Positions 1 to 22,950 of a stretch of 24,480 nt of DNA are shown here, piece after piece. Under the pieces are notes generated by a model, which was given only the letters and a program-made list of their open reading frames with translations, had not been told where the DNA came from and made no database searches. Origin of the DNA: Bigelowiella natans CCMP2755 (taxonomy: Eukaryota > Cercozoa > Chlorarachniophyceae). Location of the stretch: assembly GCA_000320545.1 (NCBI GenBank), contig ADNK01000629.1, positions 1 through 24,480 of the forward strand. Direction: 5' to 3'. Positions within the stretch are counted from its first letter, which is position 1; every line of letters begins with the position of its first letter. The position numbers and the translations under genes are program-made.

Positions 1-576
1 TAAAAAAAATGAGCACATATGTGTGTGGTAGAAGTGAAATATCCTATAAACCAAGCTACGACAAGCACATAGGGGAGAACTCCTCTACGATCAAATTTCC
101 CTTTAAGACTACCAACATTAGATCTACCCCACCCCGCTGAGTTACCAGCGAGACTTTACAGAACCACTCTAACCCGCCTCTCACTTAAAGAACATGAGTA
201 TGGAAGCCAAGGAATCTTCGGGATGCGACAAGGCGACCGAAGCCGTTCTTGTAAAATCTGAAGACATGCCCGAGGGGACCCCAGAGTAGTGCGAAATAAG
301 AAGCAGTATGTTGGTGTGTGCTTTTCCCAGATCCTCCTCAGTTTCGAAAATGCCATACATGTAGGTGTAAAGGGTTCGATTTCTATAAAGGATTAGAGTA
401 AGATGCTCTCTTCAAGTAAGTAATATAGGGATCCACTCACACATACCCTCCCTCGCTCCCCCACGCCCGCACTCTTATACGTACGTGTGTAGGTCACTCA
501 CACTCTATGTATCTCTAGCTACACATTTTGGTTTGGTTGTGGGGTGGCTCTCTCGCACGGTGACTCACACCCCAAA

Positions 577-647
<71 letters not shown>

Positions 648-709
648 CCCATTTGTTATTTTCTGAGTAGTAATCTGAGAGAAACCACCACCACCACCAC
701 CACTACCAG
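1..709. other. No exon recognised; probable upstream DHPS intron
   Basis: No stretch here matches the missing first ~75 residues of deoxyhypusine synthase in any frame. Positions 100-360 are richer in G+C than the rest and free of microsatellites, but the open frame on the minus strand there (156-356) resembles nothing I know. From 583 to 644 there is a long (AT)n run, and a short (CCA)n run lies just before the splice acceptor at 708-709. The most likely reading is an intron of DHPS, with the first coding exon(s) to the left of the window. Confidence 0.5.
583..644. repeat. (AT)n microsatellite
   Basis: About 31 uninterrupted AT units in the non-coding stretch before the first recognised DHPS exon. 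Confidence 0.97.
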
Positions 710-2547
710 TTACGATGGAGACTGAGTCATCAAAAGTTTGACCCTAACAAAGAAACAGAGGAGTTTAAAGATAAGCAAGGTATTATTATTATCATTATTC
801 CGTACTCATCAAGTCTAGTACAGCTGTGGTAGTATATTCTACTATGAGTCCTCATCCAACTTATTTTTACTACTACTATAGTTCGTGAAAATACAAGGTG
901 CACCATCTTTCTTGGATATACCTCCAATATGGTAATAATATAGTCAGAACTTATTAAATATTTTATATAACCTTCTTGTAGTCTAATCGGCTTATTGTCT
1001 ATAATTAAAGGTCAGCTGCGGAAATAGAGAAATCATCCGCTACCTCATGCAGCATAGAATGGTACGTTTATTAATCTTCGATTCTAATGTGTGGTCATCT
1101 CTATAAACTAGTAATCGGGTTCTGTTGTATTAGATCAACTGTGTTGTCACAACCGGGGGAGCAATAGAGGAGGACATCATGAAATGTTTCTTCCCTCACT
1201 ACATGGGGGTAATTAGAATAATGATAATAATAACACTAAGTACTACGCAACAATGCATCATTATTAGGTAGTAGAATGTGAAACCAACACAATTCACAGT
1301 GTGACTAATATTATCATGAGCTGCTCATATTTCTGCTGCACATGTCTTCTAATGGTAGTCGTAGTAGTAGTGCTAGTAGCAGTGCTACTACTGCGGCATA
1401 TCAGCAGACTTAGTGTGCTGACTCGTCGCATCATCATATTAATATTATTGTGGTGCTTTCTGTACGTAGGACTTCAAACTTCGGGGAAAAGATTTAAGGT
1501 GGTGCCCCCCATTCTAAAATCACGACTTAGACTTCACGACGACGTGCACTTGGCACCTCTACTAATACTACTACTGCTGCTGCTACTACAATCGGAATAA
1601 TTTTGCTACTATAACTACCACTACTACCACTACTACTACTACCACTGTTATCTAGACTCAAAGGATTCAATAGAATTGGCAATCTTCTGGTAAGTAAGTA
1701 AGTTGTACTACTATCACTGACAAACAACTGAAATAATAACACATACGGTGTGATTGGATTGAGCTCAGCACTACCTCATCAACATACAGACAACTACGGC
1801 TACGCTACCATGTTGTGTGATGTGTTTCTTTCTTCTGTGATGATGACGATGATAATGATGATAATGATGATGATGCAGGTCCCAAATAAGAACTATATTG
1901 CATTTGAAGACTGGCTCAAGCCAATCCTCGGTCTGTGTGTAGAGGAAGAGGAGGAAGCACAACTTTTCTTTTAGCAGCAGTCAATATTAAATAAATCTCT
2001 TGATGATTGATTGGTGATTGATTTATTTATGTATTGATTGATTCTACAGCAAAGATGCTAGATGAGCAAGAGCCTACCGTTCAAAACGTAACAATCCTTA
2101 AAAAGCACTTCTCTAGGATGATGCTAAGAACATGCAAAGGTAGATCTTATATTACAACAAATCCCAAAGTTGTGCATCTTGGCATCCTAATCACTTTGCG
2201 TGGAAGACGTGTACATTGTTATGTTAAAAGGCAAATGAATATAACGTGTATCATCAATCATCATCATATAACTTCATCATCATTATCATCATCATCATCA
2301 TCATCATAGCTGGAACAATGATCATCGAATCGGAAACATCCAAGATCAAAGCCAAATCTACAGTCAGTTGTTACATTTATAATCATTTGTTGTATTATTC
2401 TCGGTTACCTAACTAATTTACCACAACAATAAAGATTTTAAGCATAAACGACATTGCAATGACTGGCAAAATGGAAGAGGGTATTATGATAAAATATGAT
2501 CTAATTATGATAAGAAATAACGAGAACTTGATTTTGAATCAAACTCG

Positions 2548-2578
<31 letters not shown>

Positions 2579-3770
2579 TATCATCATCGATTACAGATGT
2601 AAAAAGCTTTCTCGATAAGATAAGCGGAGATAATTCAGAAATAAAACTAACGGTATTATTATTATTATTATTATGTGTAATCAAATTAGTGTAGTTCTAA
2701 TTTATATCAACTGGTCTTTCCATCCCTCCCATATGACAGCCAGCAGCAGCATCAATTTCAATATACATCCTTGCTACTTGATGATGCATGATATGTTGTT
2801 TTCCAATATCCATCATTGCTACTTACTACTACAACAGCTTTGGGTGCCTGGAGAAGTCTTTTCTCCATCCAAAATAATAAGACGCATGGTACTACCAATA
2901 CTATTACAACATCATTTCTTCTTCTCTCCCAATCGATCTCAGTGATAATATGATTTCCAAGTATTGTTGTCTGTTGTCATCATATGTATCATCTGCACTT
3001 TGAAAATAACAATAAGGGGAAAGAGATTGATAATAAAGACTCCATTCTGTACTGGGTAGTATGTTATTCCTTATTACTAATAATAGTACTACTGGTAGTA
3101 ACAGCAGCAGCAGCAGCAACAACAACAACAACAACAACAACACCAGTTTGAAGATAACGACTACGACAGATTTTTGTTATAGTGATGCGTATTATTCCTT
3201 CTGTAGCCTCTGCCTCCATTGATCATCGATTCACCACCACCACCACCTTCAGCAGCATTACTTACTTACTTACTTACTTACTATAATAAAGGCCTACAAG
3301 AATGATATTCCCATTTTTTGTCCAGCAATAACTGACGGGTAGTAGCAGCAGCAGTTGTAGTAGAAGTTTATATAGTTATAATACTAAATAGGATAAATCG
3401 CTGCACGTTGATGATGATGATGATGATGATTGTGATTACTAGTACTGATTAATGGTAATTAATAACCTTCTTCAGTGCTGTTGGAGATGTGGTATTTTTC
3501 CATTCCTACCAAAAGGAAGGTGATAAGACTCTTGATATATACATCATGGATGATGACCCTACTTCTCTGCCCACAGTTAGAATACATGAACGTTGTTAAT
3601 GTAACACTACTAGTACTACTAACTATCTTCTCTTGTTCTGCCCTCTTTCCTAGCTACTTACATACATTCTTACATGTATTTATTTTCAATTACATGTATT
3701 TATTTTCAAAGGCATGATCATCGATACTGCTCAGGACATCAAGAAAATAAATGGTGCTGGTGAATATATG

Positions 3771-3826
<56 letters not shown>

Positions 3827-4339
3827 TTATTTGGAAGAAGCAGCTGTTTGTTCTGTCTCCCCCCTGTTTCTTCTACTATTAACTACTAGGACTGACTGCA
3901 GGACGCATGTAGTGATATTATCGTGTTGTTATTGTTGTTGTTGTTGTTGTTATTGTTGTTGTTGTTGTTGTTTGTGTGGCTAGAAATGGCAATGAATGCT
4001 CCTAAGACAGGAATGATTATTCTCGGGGGTATGTATGTACTACAATTATTAGAGATGATAAAAATGATGATATTCCTTAGATGAAAAGATTGTGCTCAAA
4101 ATTATATACCATTAATATTGTGAATGGTTGCTTTGTTTGGTGAAAATTGATAATTGATAGGAGGCATTGTAAAGCATCATATCTGCAATGCCAATCTTAT
4201 GAGAAATGGTAATGATGATTCTCATTATTGATTCAATGTAGTATTAATAACGATAAGTCCTTCCACTACCCAACAACCGCCTCATCACCATCAGTATAGC
4301 TACAACAACAACAACAACTACTATTGACCTTAGTGCTGA

Positions 4340-4407
<68 letters not shown>

Positions 4408-4897
4408 CAAGATGCAGGAGTCATCACTAGTTGTCAAACGCAGCAGAGAAAAATAATCATCCTCACTTACTACCACCACCACCACTACTACTTTGTGTTA
4501 CTACTTCTACAACTACTGCTTGCTGGTACTACTATTACGATTACAGGAGCAGACTTTTCAGTGTTTGTGAACACTGGCCAGGTATATCAATCAACAATAT
4601 ATCAAAATCAAACCATAATTAATTACATTTATTAAAAACCAACATGATATTTATTCAAAATATTATTTTATTCTCAATCATCTTCCGTTTGAATTTCTTT
4701 GTATAATTGACTTGTTGTCAATTTAGCCTGGCTATTACAATCATGTGTGTAGGAATTTGATGGCTCAGACTCAGGAGCTCGGCCTGATGAGGTTAGGAGG
4801 AGAATGTGTAGTAGATATGTAGACGACTGATGGGTTAATTAGGAGGAGAATTTGTAGGTATGTAGACGATGACTACTACATGTTATTATTTGTTGAT

Positions 4898-4934
<37 letters not shown>

Positions 4935-5087
4935 TACTACTACTACTACTCTGCATGATTATCATTTTTTAGGCTATATCATGGGGCAAAATTCGTCTAG
5001 ATGCTAAGCCTGTGAAGGTAGGAGATATTCAATGGATCATTCTTACCCCTCCTCTATTCGGCCTACACAAAGTCACATATATATTCT

Positions 5088-5126
<39 letters not shown>

Positions 5127-5258
5127 ATATATATATAATGTACATATCAGGTTTACGGAGATGCATCTTTGATATGGCCCTTATTAGTTTCCCAAACTTT
5201 TGTGAAATATATTGAACAAGCATCAGCAAATGAGGAGACAAAAGGAACAACCAAATAA
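710..5258 (+). CDS. DHPS: Deoxyhypusine synthase, 5'-partial, 19 exons
   Basis: The enzyme moves the aminobutyl group of spermidine, with NAD, onto one lysine of eIF5A, the first step of hypusine formation in the cytosol. Exons: 710-779, 882-931, 1011-1061, 1134-1208, 1470-1498, 1656-1689, 1879-1930, 2050-2087, 2838-2888, 3017-3055, 3292-3338, 3476-3519, 3712-3753, 3984-4028, 4161-4208, 4547-4581, 4753-4791, 4973-5017, 5151-5258. All introns are GT-AG, phases agree, and the total is 942 nt (313 codons plus TAA). Family motifs in order: CTIFLGYTSN, VVTTGGAIEED, FNRIGNLLVPN, FEDWLKPIL, SPSKIIRRMGKEID, IPIFCPAITDG, GMIILGGGIVKHH, ANLMRNGADFSV, EFDGSDSGARPDE and SWGKIRLDA. The lysine of SWGK is the residue that carries the enzyme-substrate intermediate, and the KHH histidine region is intact. 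Human DHPS has 369 residues, so roughly 70-80 N-terminal residues are missing. The joins at 1930/2050 and 2087/2838 are the least certain. Confidence 0.95.
2548..2590. repeat. (ATC)n microsatellite in DHPS intron
   Basis: Run of TCA/ATC units with one TTA interruption inside the 750-nt intron 2088-2837, the longest DHPS intron. A second ATC run lies at about 2275-2308. Confidence 0.95.
3671..3710 (+). repeat. 20-bp tandem duplication at a DHPS 3' splice site
   Basis: Two adjacent 20-bp copies (3671-3690 and 3691-3710) of tacatgtatttattttcaat differ only at the last base. The second copy ends at the acceptor AG (3710-3711) of the DHPS exon 3712-3753, so the pyrimidine-rich tract before the acceptor has been copied. 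Confidence 0.95.
3773..3822. repeat. (AT)n microsatellite in DHPS intron
   Basis: About 25 AT units beginning some 20 nt after the donor of exon 3712-3753. Confidence 0.97.
3921..3976. repeat. (TTG)n microsatellite in DHPS intron
   Basis: TTG/TTA units just before the acceptor of exon 3984-4028, giving a T-rich 3' intron end. Confidence 0.93.
4341..4406. repeat. Compound (AT)n(GT)n repeat in DHPS intron
   Basis: AT units at 4341-4372 pass directly into GT units to 4406 within intron 4209-4546. Confidence 0.96.
4794..4872 (+). repeat. Imperfect tandem duplication in DHPS intron
   Basis: Two copies starting ttaggaggagaat and ending in atgtagacga, at about 4794-4827 and 4839-4870, make up much of the 5' half of intron 4792-4972. 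They differ by a few substitutions and a small deletion. Confidence 0.85.
4899..4932. repeat. (CA)n microsatellite in DHPS intron
   Basis: CA units followed by a short CTA run, upstream of exon 4973-5017. Confidence 0.95.
5092..5124. repeat. (AT)n microsatellite in DHPS last intron
   Basis: AT units close to the acceptor (5149-5150) of the last DHPS exon. Confidence 0.95.
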
Positions 5259-5461
5259 GGCGTGCTTAGGCGTGCTTCATCGTGCCTATTCGCAACTTGC
5301 ATAATTTATCACAAATAAGTAAGTATCACATGGTGATATGATGGTAAAGCATATTCACTTCACGGTGGTCATACGCATAGGCAGTGGACATACCATCTAG
5401 TTAGCCAGGCCATCATGGAGTCTAGAGATGCGCGTGAAATCATGCTAATATATAAGACGGA

Positions 5462-5532
<71 letters not shown>

Positions 5533-6948
5533 CGGATGCATATGATGGGTACATGTTATACATTACTGCTCTGCATGATGCTAATGTATGATGAGTACAT
5601 GCTATATATTATATGACTTCCAAAGTCGTTTTGTTGTGTATAGTGTTCCATGACGGATACTCCATTGTGTCTATTTGCACCTACAATATCCTGGAGCAGT
5701 TGCGTGCAGGGCGCGAACACATGCTTGTACGTACACCAATGAACTACAAATTTAATTGATTAGTATTACATCCGTCTTATTGCGTACCATGTATTACAGT
5801 GCTTGTCTACCCTACTAGCTTGCTAGTTCATACAACTGTGTCTATAGTTTATATTGTATTGTCGCACTCGTACACGTACATGCTGCGCACGATGTGTAAG
5901 ATGGATATAATTAATCAATTAAATTTGTTCAATGGTCATCCTCATGTAGCTATACTATGCAACTAGCGCTAAAGTTAAATCTATTAGTTTCTGCTATGAT
6001 GTGTTTATTCATGCATGATGTGTTGTGATGAAATTTTCCAACTAGTATGCCTACGTACAATGTTCTACCAGTTACTACTCTAGTACTGCTGCCGCAATTG
6101 TCTGCGTTGTGTACGAACCTTGTCTTGTGTGTAGTTACCACTGACTATGCATTTTCTTTGCAAATAAGAGGCTATTAGTGTTAGGCTGTCTAGCTGTGCC
6201 GATTTTTATCTGACTGCTCTAGCTAGCTAGCTAGCACTAACGTACACTTCTAGATCGATTTGTGCAAACCTAGAAATGCGTAGACATGGCTAGATGGGTT
6301 AGTTGAGTGCCGGGGCACAAGTGTACACACAAACAAGACAAAATGGTTGTTAATGGAATCGTAGCAGTACCTAGCTGCCATGGCGCGGCTAAACCAAATT
6401 TTTAATGATCAAATCGCACATTGTTGACACATTAGACAAAGCACTGCGTGCAGTGCAAAATCATAGACATGTATAACAGCGTTGGATGCAGCGAGGCTGT
6501 AAAGCTGCAATAGATGAGGATATGTCTTGCGCTACTAGTATGCATCTTGTCTCAAAATAATAAGCTTGCTCACATGCACGCATTATTTGTTCACAGGCGC
6601 ACTTTTTTACATCTTGACATGCAATGTATTCTTGGAAGATGTAGTATGTACGATCGGCCACACGCAGATCGAATGCGTTATAATGATCTTCTAAATAATA
6701 GATATATTTTGCGTTTAAGTTGCTGTATGTCAGAACTTGAATTTGGATTTCCTCCCTTTACGCATCTTGAGGGAATCGCTGAAAACGTACAATAATCCCA
6801 TAATGTAACGAACTAATCACTAAATATGCATTCTCATAAAATGCACACCATCCATTGTGGTCTGACAACATCATCAAATCTTCTTTTGCGAAAAATGTTA
6901 TATCTTCATTGATTTTCTTCTTATCGATAATCGATGAAAAATACAAAC
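5259..6948. other. Convergent intergenic spacer, mostly free of microsatellites
   Basis: Lies between the DHPS stop and the modelled ZGPAT stop. After the (CT)n(AT)n tract at 5464-5529 it holds no simple repeat for about 1.8 kb, in sharp contrast to the introns. It is rich in short self-complementary words (tgcatgat, acatgtac, a gctagctagctagc block at 6222-6235). Near-repeats of ggcgtgctt follow the DHPS stop at about 5260-5285. I see no convincing exon or RNA gene. Open frames at 5950-6141, 6461-6661 and 6514-6795 look random. The segment 6758-6930 (-) could be translated but follows an in-frame stop. Confidence 0.7.
5464..5529. repeat. Compound (CT)n(AT)n repeat
   Basis: CT units at 5464-5494 join AT units to 5529, about 200 bp past the DHPS stop. 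Confidence 0.96.
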
Positions 6949-15291
<8,343 letters not shown>

Positions 15292-15988
15292 GATTTTTAA
15301 CGATCTGAATGCTCAATATTGAAGCGGATCGTCGAGGTTGTCGTGATGATCGTCGTCATAAAATGATAGAGCGAGTCCTCGTTGCAACGAGTGGAGTGAT
15401 GAGCATCGGAGATTGAAAGAATTGGGAGGAGGGAGGAGAAGAAGAAGATGAAGTGCGAATAAATAATTATATCTGTTCTTCACCGAACTATTCTTTTCAT
15501 CGGAGCTGCTTCGGAGACTAATCCACAATGGCATGGTGGAAATTAGGCGAATTTCACAGGAAATAATGTGCCAAAACATTTCTCCGGTTGATACGTCTCA
15601 TCGGCGATTTTTCTTATCTCCTATTTATAATTAGATGCATGCAAGGTATTTGATGTATGCGACTTCGTGTTCGTTATGTCGTAGTACAAGTTATAGCAGG
15701 GGATACTCCTTGTACTCGTAGTAGTTAATGAAAGGATTATCATCATCATTCCTCACCCACTTTCCAAAACACACAACTCCTCTACCTGCCTACCTACCTA
15801 CCTACCTACTACCTCAGGTACAAGCTTTCGAACTACAAACACGCAAGTATAGAACATACAGCAACATCTATGAGTAACCATTTTCAACATCATTACTCTC
15901 TACAGATTAGTTGTTTCGAGAGGGAGAGTGAGAAAGAGAAGAACACGCACAGAAGAAATAAAAGAACTACGTGCTTCTATCTAGGATC
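15292..15988. promoter_or_regulatory. Divergent promoter region between ZGPAT and AICARFT
   Basis: The two start codons point away from each other and are 697 bp apart, so both promoters must lie here or in untranslated exons within it. It has few microsatellites: a (TACC)n block at 15781-15806 and a purine-rich stretch (gagagggagagtgagaaagagaag) at about 15919-15942 shortly before the AICARFT start. An in-frame TAA at 15959-15961 precedes the AICARFT ATG. I see no clear TATA box or known operator. The minus open frame 15313-15579 shows no family signature. Confidence 0.6.
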
Positions 15989-16509
15989 ATGGCAGAGTCG
16001 AACGAAACCTCTCGAGTTTACAACTTTGTTCGGAACCTCAAAGTAATAAAAGCTGTTCTTTGTAAATAATATCGTAATCATTTGTTTGTAATACTTATTG
16101 TTTGTTGTACTGTGTGATACGGTTGCGATCCTCACCAAAAGTTTGTTGTGTTGTGTTGTGAATGGACTCATCTGCAGTACGGTTGCAATCCGCACCAAAA
16201 GTTTGCCGCAATCTACACAATCGATCAAAAGACTTGGTCTAATGAGAAGGACCAGGCAATAAAAGATGCAGCTAAGGACGCCTCGAAGATGCCATTTGAG
16301 GTGCCACCTTTCTTCACGGGATAGCATTATCATAAATACAAACCCTTTAATAAATAAATTAAATATCACATTTCTCACAGGTTTTGAACGGAAATCCAGG
16401 ATATATCAACCTCTTGGTATTAACATATTCTAGATTTAAAACTCAAAAGCAGCAGCATATGTCCTCCATGCGTGCGTTAATATTATAACACACACACACA
16501 CAAACCACG

Positions 16510-16559
<50 letters not shown>

Positions 16560-18506
16560 ACGCTGTTTACCTCCTCTCGGAGCCCTTTTCTGTTTGGTTG
16601 AAGCATAGCATAATGATAATAGTAATAATATTTGTACTAACTATGCCCTTCCAACCAACTATGGAAGGACGGAATAAAGGAAGAAATACAATGACAGAAG
16701 GAGAGACAAAGGATTAATGAATAAATAGCTGTTATCTATCATCTTAATAATAATGTCTCATTGCTTATAATGTTCAAGGACGCCCTAAACGCATGGCAAC
16801 TAGTTCTTGAGCTGAAGGAGGCTCTTAATCTCCCAGCTGCTGCTTCATTCAAGCACGTTTCCCCAGCTGGAGCAGCCGTAGGCGTTGAACTCGACGAAGT
16901 CCTTGCAGATGTATATGATGTAGATGCAAAGTCACTTACACCTCTTGCTGCTGCATATATTCGTGCTCGTCATGCTGACCCCAAATCCTCTTTCGGAGAC
17001 TTCGTTGCTCTTTCTGATAAGGTACTCTACTTATTTGTCTTGTGCTGCTGCTATGAGTCCAGTCATCATTCACATATAGTAAATTGATTACAAGCGTAAC
17101 TTAGGCCGCTGCTGAGATGATAGTAGTACCAATTAGACACTTATACTTACTAGTTCTACAATCACTACCAACACTATTTGCTGGTGTAGCTTCTTTCTTG
17201 TTGTCACAAAGCAGTTCTTTCTTATTATTACACAGCTACAACAATCCTTTCTTATATTTAGTGATGTTATTACATTCATAGTGACCATTCACTCACTAAC
17301 TCACTCAGGTTGATGAGCAAACTGCGAAGATCCTCAAAAGAGAGGTAAGTGACGGTATCATTGCTCCTGGGTATGATGAAAAGGCCCTCGAAATACTAAA
17401 GCAAAAGAAAGGAGGAAAGTACCTCATCTTGGAGGGAGATGTAAGCTACAAGCCGCCAACAAATGAGTACCGAGAGGTCTATGGTTTAGTATTTGCTCAA
17501 AAGAGAAATGACACCGTCGTTACGAAGAAGATGTTCGAAAATGTTGTAAGCAAGAACAAAGACTACCCTGACTCAGCGGTCATTGACGGCATTCTCGCAA
17601 CAATCTGCGCAAAGTAGTAGTCATTTTTTGCCTGTAATAAACAACAATTTGATGATGTATGATGTGCATTTGTGCTGCTTTAGCGGAGTGGTGAGGATAT
17701 TGATCACTCCTTTGTTGTCTTCCCCGAACCCTTCTTATTATTATATTCTATCATCATCATCATCATCGTCATCATCATCAGGTATACTCAATCCAACTCA
17801 GTCGGTTTCTCCAAGGGTGGTCAGATGGTAGGTGTAGGTGCTGGACAACAAAGTCGTGTTGATTGTGTAAAGTTGGCAGGATCCAAGCTGCGCATCTGGT
17901 CCCTTCGTCAGCATCCAAAGGTGAGGGGTCTTAAATTCAAGAAGGGGATTAAACGTGTTGAACGCTTAAACGCCAGACTCCAGTATATCGATGAAAACGA
18001 CATGACGGGGCCTGAGCGTAAGGCATGGCTTCAGTATTTCGATGAACCTCCAAAATCCTTAACAGAGCAGGAGAAAAAGGACTTTCTCAAAGATGATCTT
18101 ACTGGGTAGTACCAAGTAGCAGTGTTAGTAGTAGTAGTAGTAGTAGGTGTGACAACATCAGAAGACTACTCATCATCATCTAACATAAAGAACACCACAT
18201 AGTTTTATTGCAAATTATTCATTATGCACAATACAATGGTGTAGCTGTATTTCCGTGTACTGCATTGTTTCTACAACCTACAATGTACTTATATATTGTA
18301 TATATATATATATATATATACGAAGGGTTACTCTGGCGTCGGATGCTTTCTTTCCTTTCCGCGATAACATCGACGTAGCAGCCAAATTTGGAGTGAAATA
18401 CATTGCACAACCAGGAGGAAGTACTCGTGACTCAGCTGTCACTTCTGCTGCAGATGAGTACGGAATGGTTATGGTGCACCACGGCATCCGAGTGTTCCAC
18501 CACTAA
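15989..18506 (+). CDS. ATIC: AICAR formyltransferase (stand-alone half of ATIC/PurH), 7 exons
   Basis: Transfers a formyl group from 10-formyl-tetrahydrofolate to AICAR, giving FAICAR, the ninth step of purine synthesis. Exons: 15989-16042, 16178-16300, 16381-16416, 16779-17021, 17309-17613, 17782-18105, 18326-18506; total 1266 nt, 421 residues, all GT-AG and phase-consistent. Motifs: YGCNPHQK (19-26), [20 protein letters not shown] (60-79), catalytic Lys96-His97 in [104 protein letters not shown] and the C-terminal RVFHH. The human bifunctional protein (592 residues) has an IMP cyclohydrolase domain of about 200 residues before this part. Here the ATG follows an in-frame TAA 28 nt upstream and the ZGPAT start is only 700 bp away, so that domain is absent. 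The style resembles the stand-alone AICARFT proteins of some bacteria. Downstream neighbour NOB1 converges. Confidence 0.96.
16118..16205 (+). repeat. Duplicated copy of the AICARFT exon-2 start
   Basis: Positions 16118-16145 repeat 16178-16205 (start of exon 2, coding YGCNPHQKF) with two mismatches in 28 and an exact offset of 60 nt. The upstream copy would read YGCDPHQKF but lies in intron 1, has no AG just before it, and is followed by TGT/TTG-rich sequence. It looks like a decayed partial tandem duplication across the intron-exon border. Confidence 0.93.
16513..16557. repeat. (AT)n microsatellite in AICARFT intron 3
   Basis: About 22 AT units preceded by a CA run, in intron 16417-16778. 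Confidence 0.96.
18121..18147. repeat. (TAG)n at the start of AICARFT intron 6
   Basis: TAG/GTA units about 15 nt after the GTAGTA donor of exon 17782-18105. Confidence 0.9.
18299..18320. repeat. (AT)n next to AICARFT last acceptor
   Basis: Eleven AT units end 3 nt before the acceptor AG (18324-18325) of the last exon, so this acceptor has almost no pyrimidine tract. Confidence 0.94.
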
Positions 18507-19671
18507 CCAGCAGTAAAGACGTCACAACAATACCTACTACCTAAATCACCATCATAGGAAGTAATAGTAGTAGTACCATCATCAACTCTATATCATGAAT
18601 GCTGTAGTTCATATTACGGTCGTAGCAGTAGTTACGAAACATCAACTTATGCATCCATAGTACACTTAATAGATGAAGTAGAAACTAATACATCGGCAGT
18701 ATTCTCAATTATCTTTGAAGACTGATTGCACACATCTGACACGTTGCGCACGCATACAATAAGTACGCCTAGGTACGCGCGCGCGCGCACACACACACAC
18801 ACACATACACATACACACAAGGCTGCTATCTTATAAACGATATTCGCGTATACATACGTAACATATGTGACCTTCTAGCCTTGTCTACGACTGAATGCAC
18901 GTGTGCATATTGCATTCTAGGGTTAGGGTGGATCGACATTATCATTAAAGTATTGTGCATGTAATAATGACCTACCATATGTACCACATGCTAGCATGTG
19001 AATGTGCACATAATGGTGCATAGACTGCATGGGACTTGTATCAATGAACAAATGAACGCATTGTGCACTGCGCTAACTAGCAGGCTACACATGCACATGC
19101 GAATCAACATGACGCACAATGCACACATGCGTGCGAACATTACATGATCGACTCGATTATAGCACATGTGTGGACGTGCATGCCAGCGAAATGCCACAAT
19201 TTTAAAGCATAAGCATATCTGCTGCGCTAGCATGACCAGATGTACACCAAACGTTGCAAGTAATGTCTGGACGTATGCGGCGTGTATGATAGCGGGGAGT
19301 GTGCATTACAATTTTGACTCGCAAAAGTTATGTCACGAGACGAATACATATATCTGATCGTAGGCACATACAGCAGGATTACATACCAACAACGATAAAC
19401 CTAGTTGTTTTAGTGTTGGTTGATCTCACGCCCTTTATATTATCATAACAAGAGAAATTACATCCATTCTCAGCGTGATTACCATTAGTGAGATGATGCA
19501 TCTATGTTCTAATATGCCACGTCTTCGAGGAGCGACATTGTACTCATAGCCGCAGTCTTTACCTTCAACTTGCATTATGAGAAATCAATAATCAGCACAT
19601 GTAAAAGAAGGATTACTACAATGTATTGATCGTGTTTAGTATTAGCAGAAGGTAGGCGTAATATATTATTA
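18507..19671. other. Convergent intergenic spacer, mostly free of microsatellites
   Basis: Lies between the AICARFT stop and the NOB1 stop. Apart from a few TAG units near 18556 and the GC/AC tract at 18778-18806 it has no simple repeats. Like 5530-6950 it is rich in short palindromic words (acatgcacatgcg, gcatgtgaatgtgcaca, gtgcatat). A ctagggttaggg string at 18919-18930 is too short to call telomeric. No exon or RNA gene seen; small open frames at 18991-19233 and 19166-19357 look random. Confidence 0.7.
18778..18806. repeat. (GC)n(AC)n alternating purine-pyrimidine tract
   Basis: gcgcgcgcgcg passes into acacacac. Such a 29-bp alternating tract can adopt Z-DNA in principle. It lies about 270 bp past the AICARFT stop. 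Confidence 0.93.

Positions 19672-22950
<3,279 letters not shown>

Noticed and set aside
370-390. ggttcgatttc string resembling a tRNA T-loop
   Set aside because: The flanks do not form a T stem, and no D arm, anticodon arm or acceptor stem can be drawn.
997-1010. A possible 14-nt intron in DHPS (gt...ag)
   Set aside because: Joining exon 882-931 directly to 1011 with a normal 79-nt intron gives the exact family spacing TSNMVSCGNRE.
1301-1600. Plus-strand 99-codon open frame
   Set aside because: Overlaps DHPS exon 1470-1498 in another frame and otherwise translates CTA/TAG repeats.
18919-18930. ctagggttaggg, telomere-like
   Set aside because: Fewer than two full TTAGGG units; chance match.
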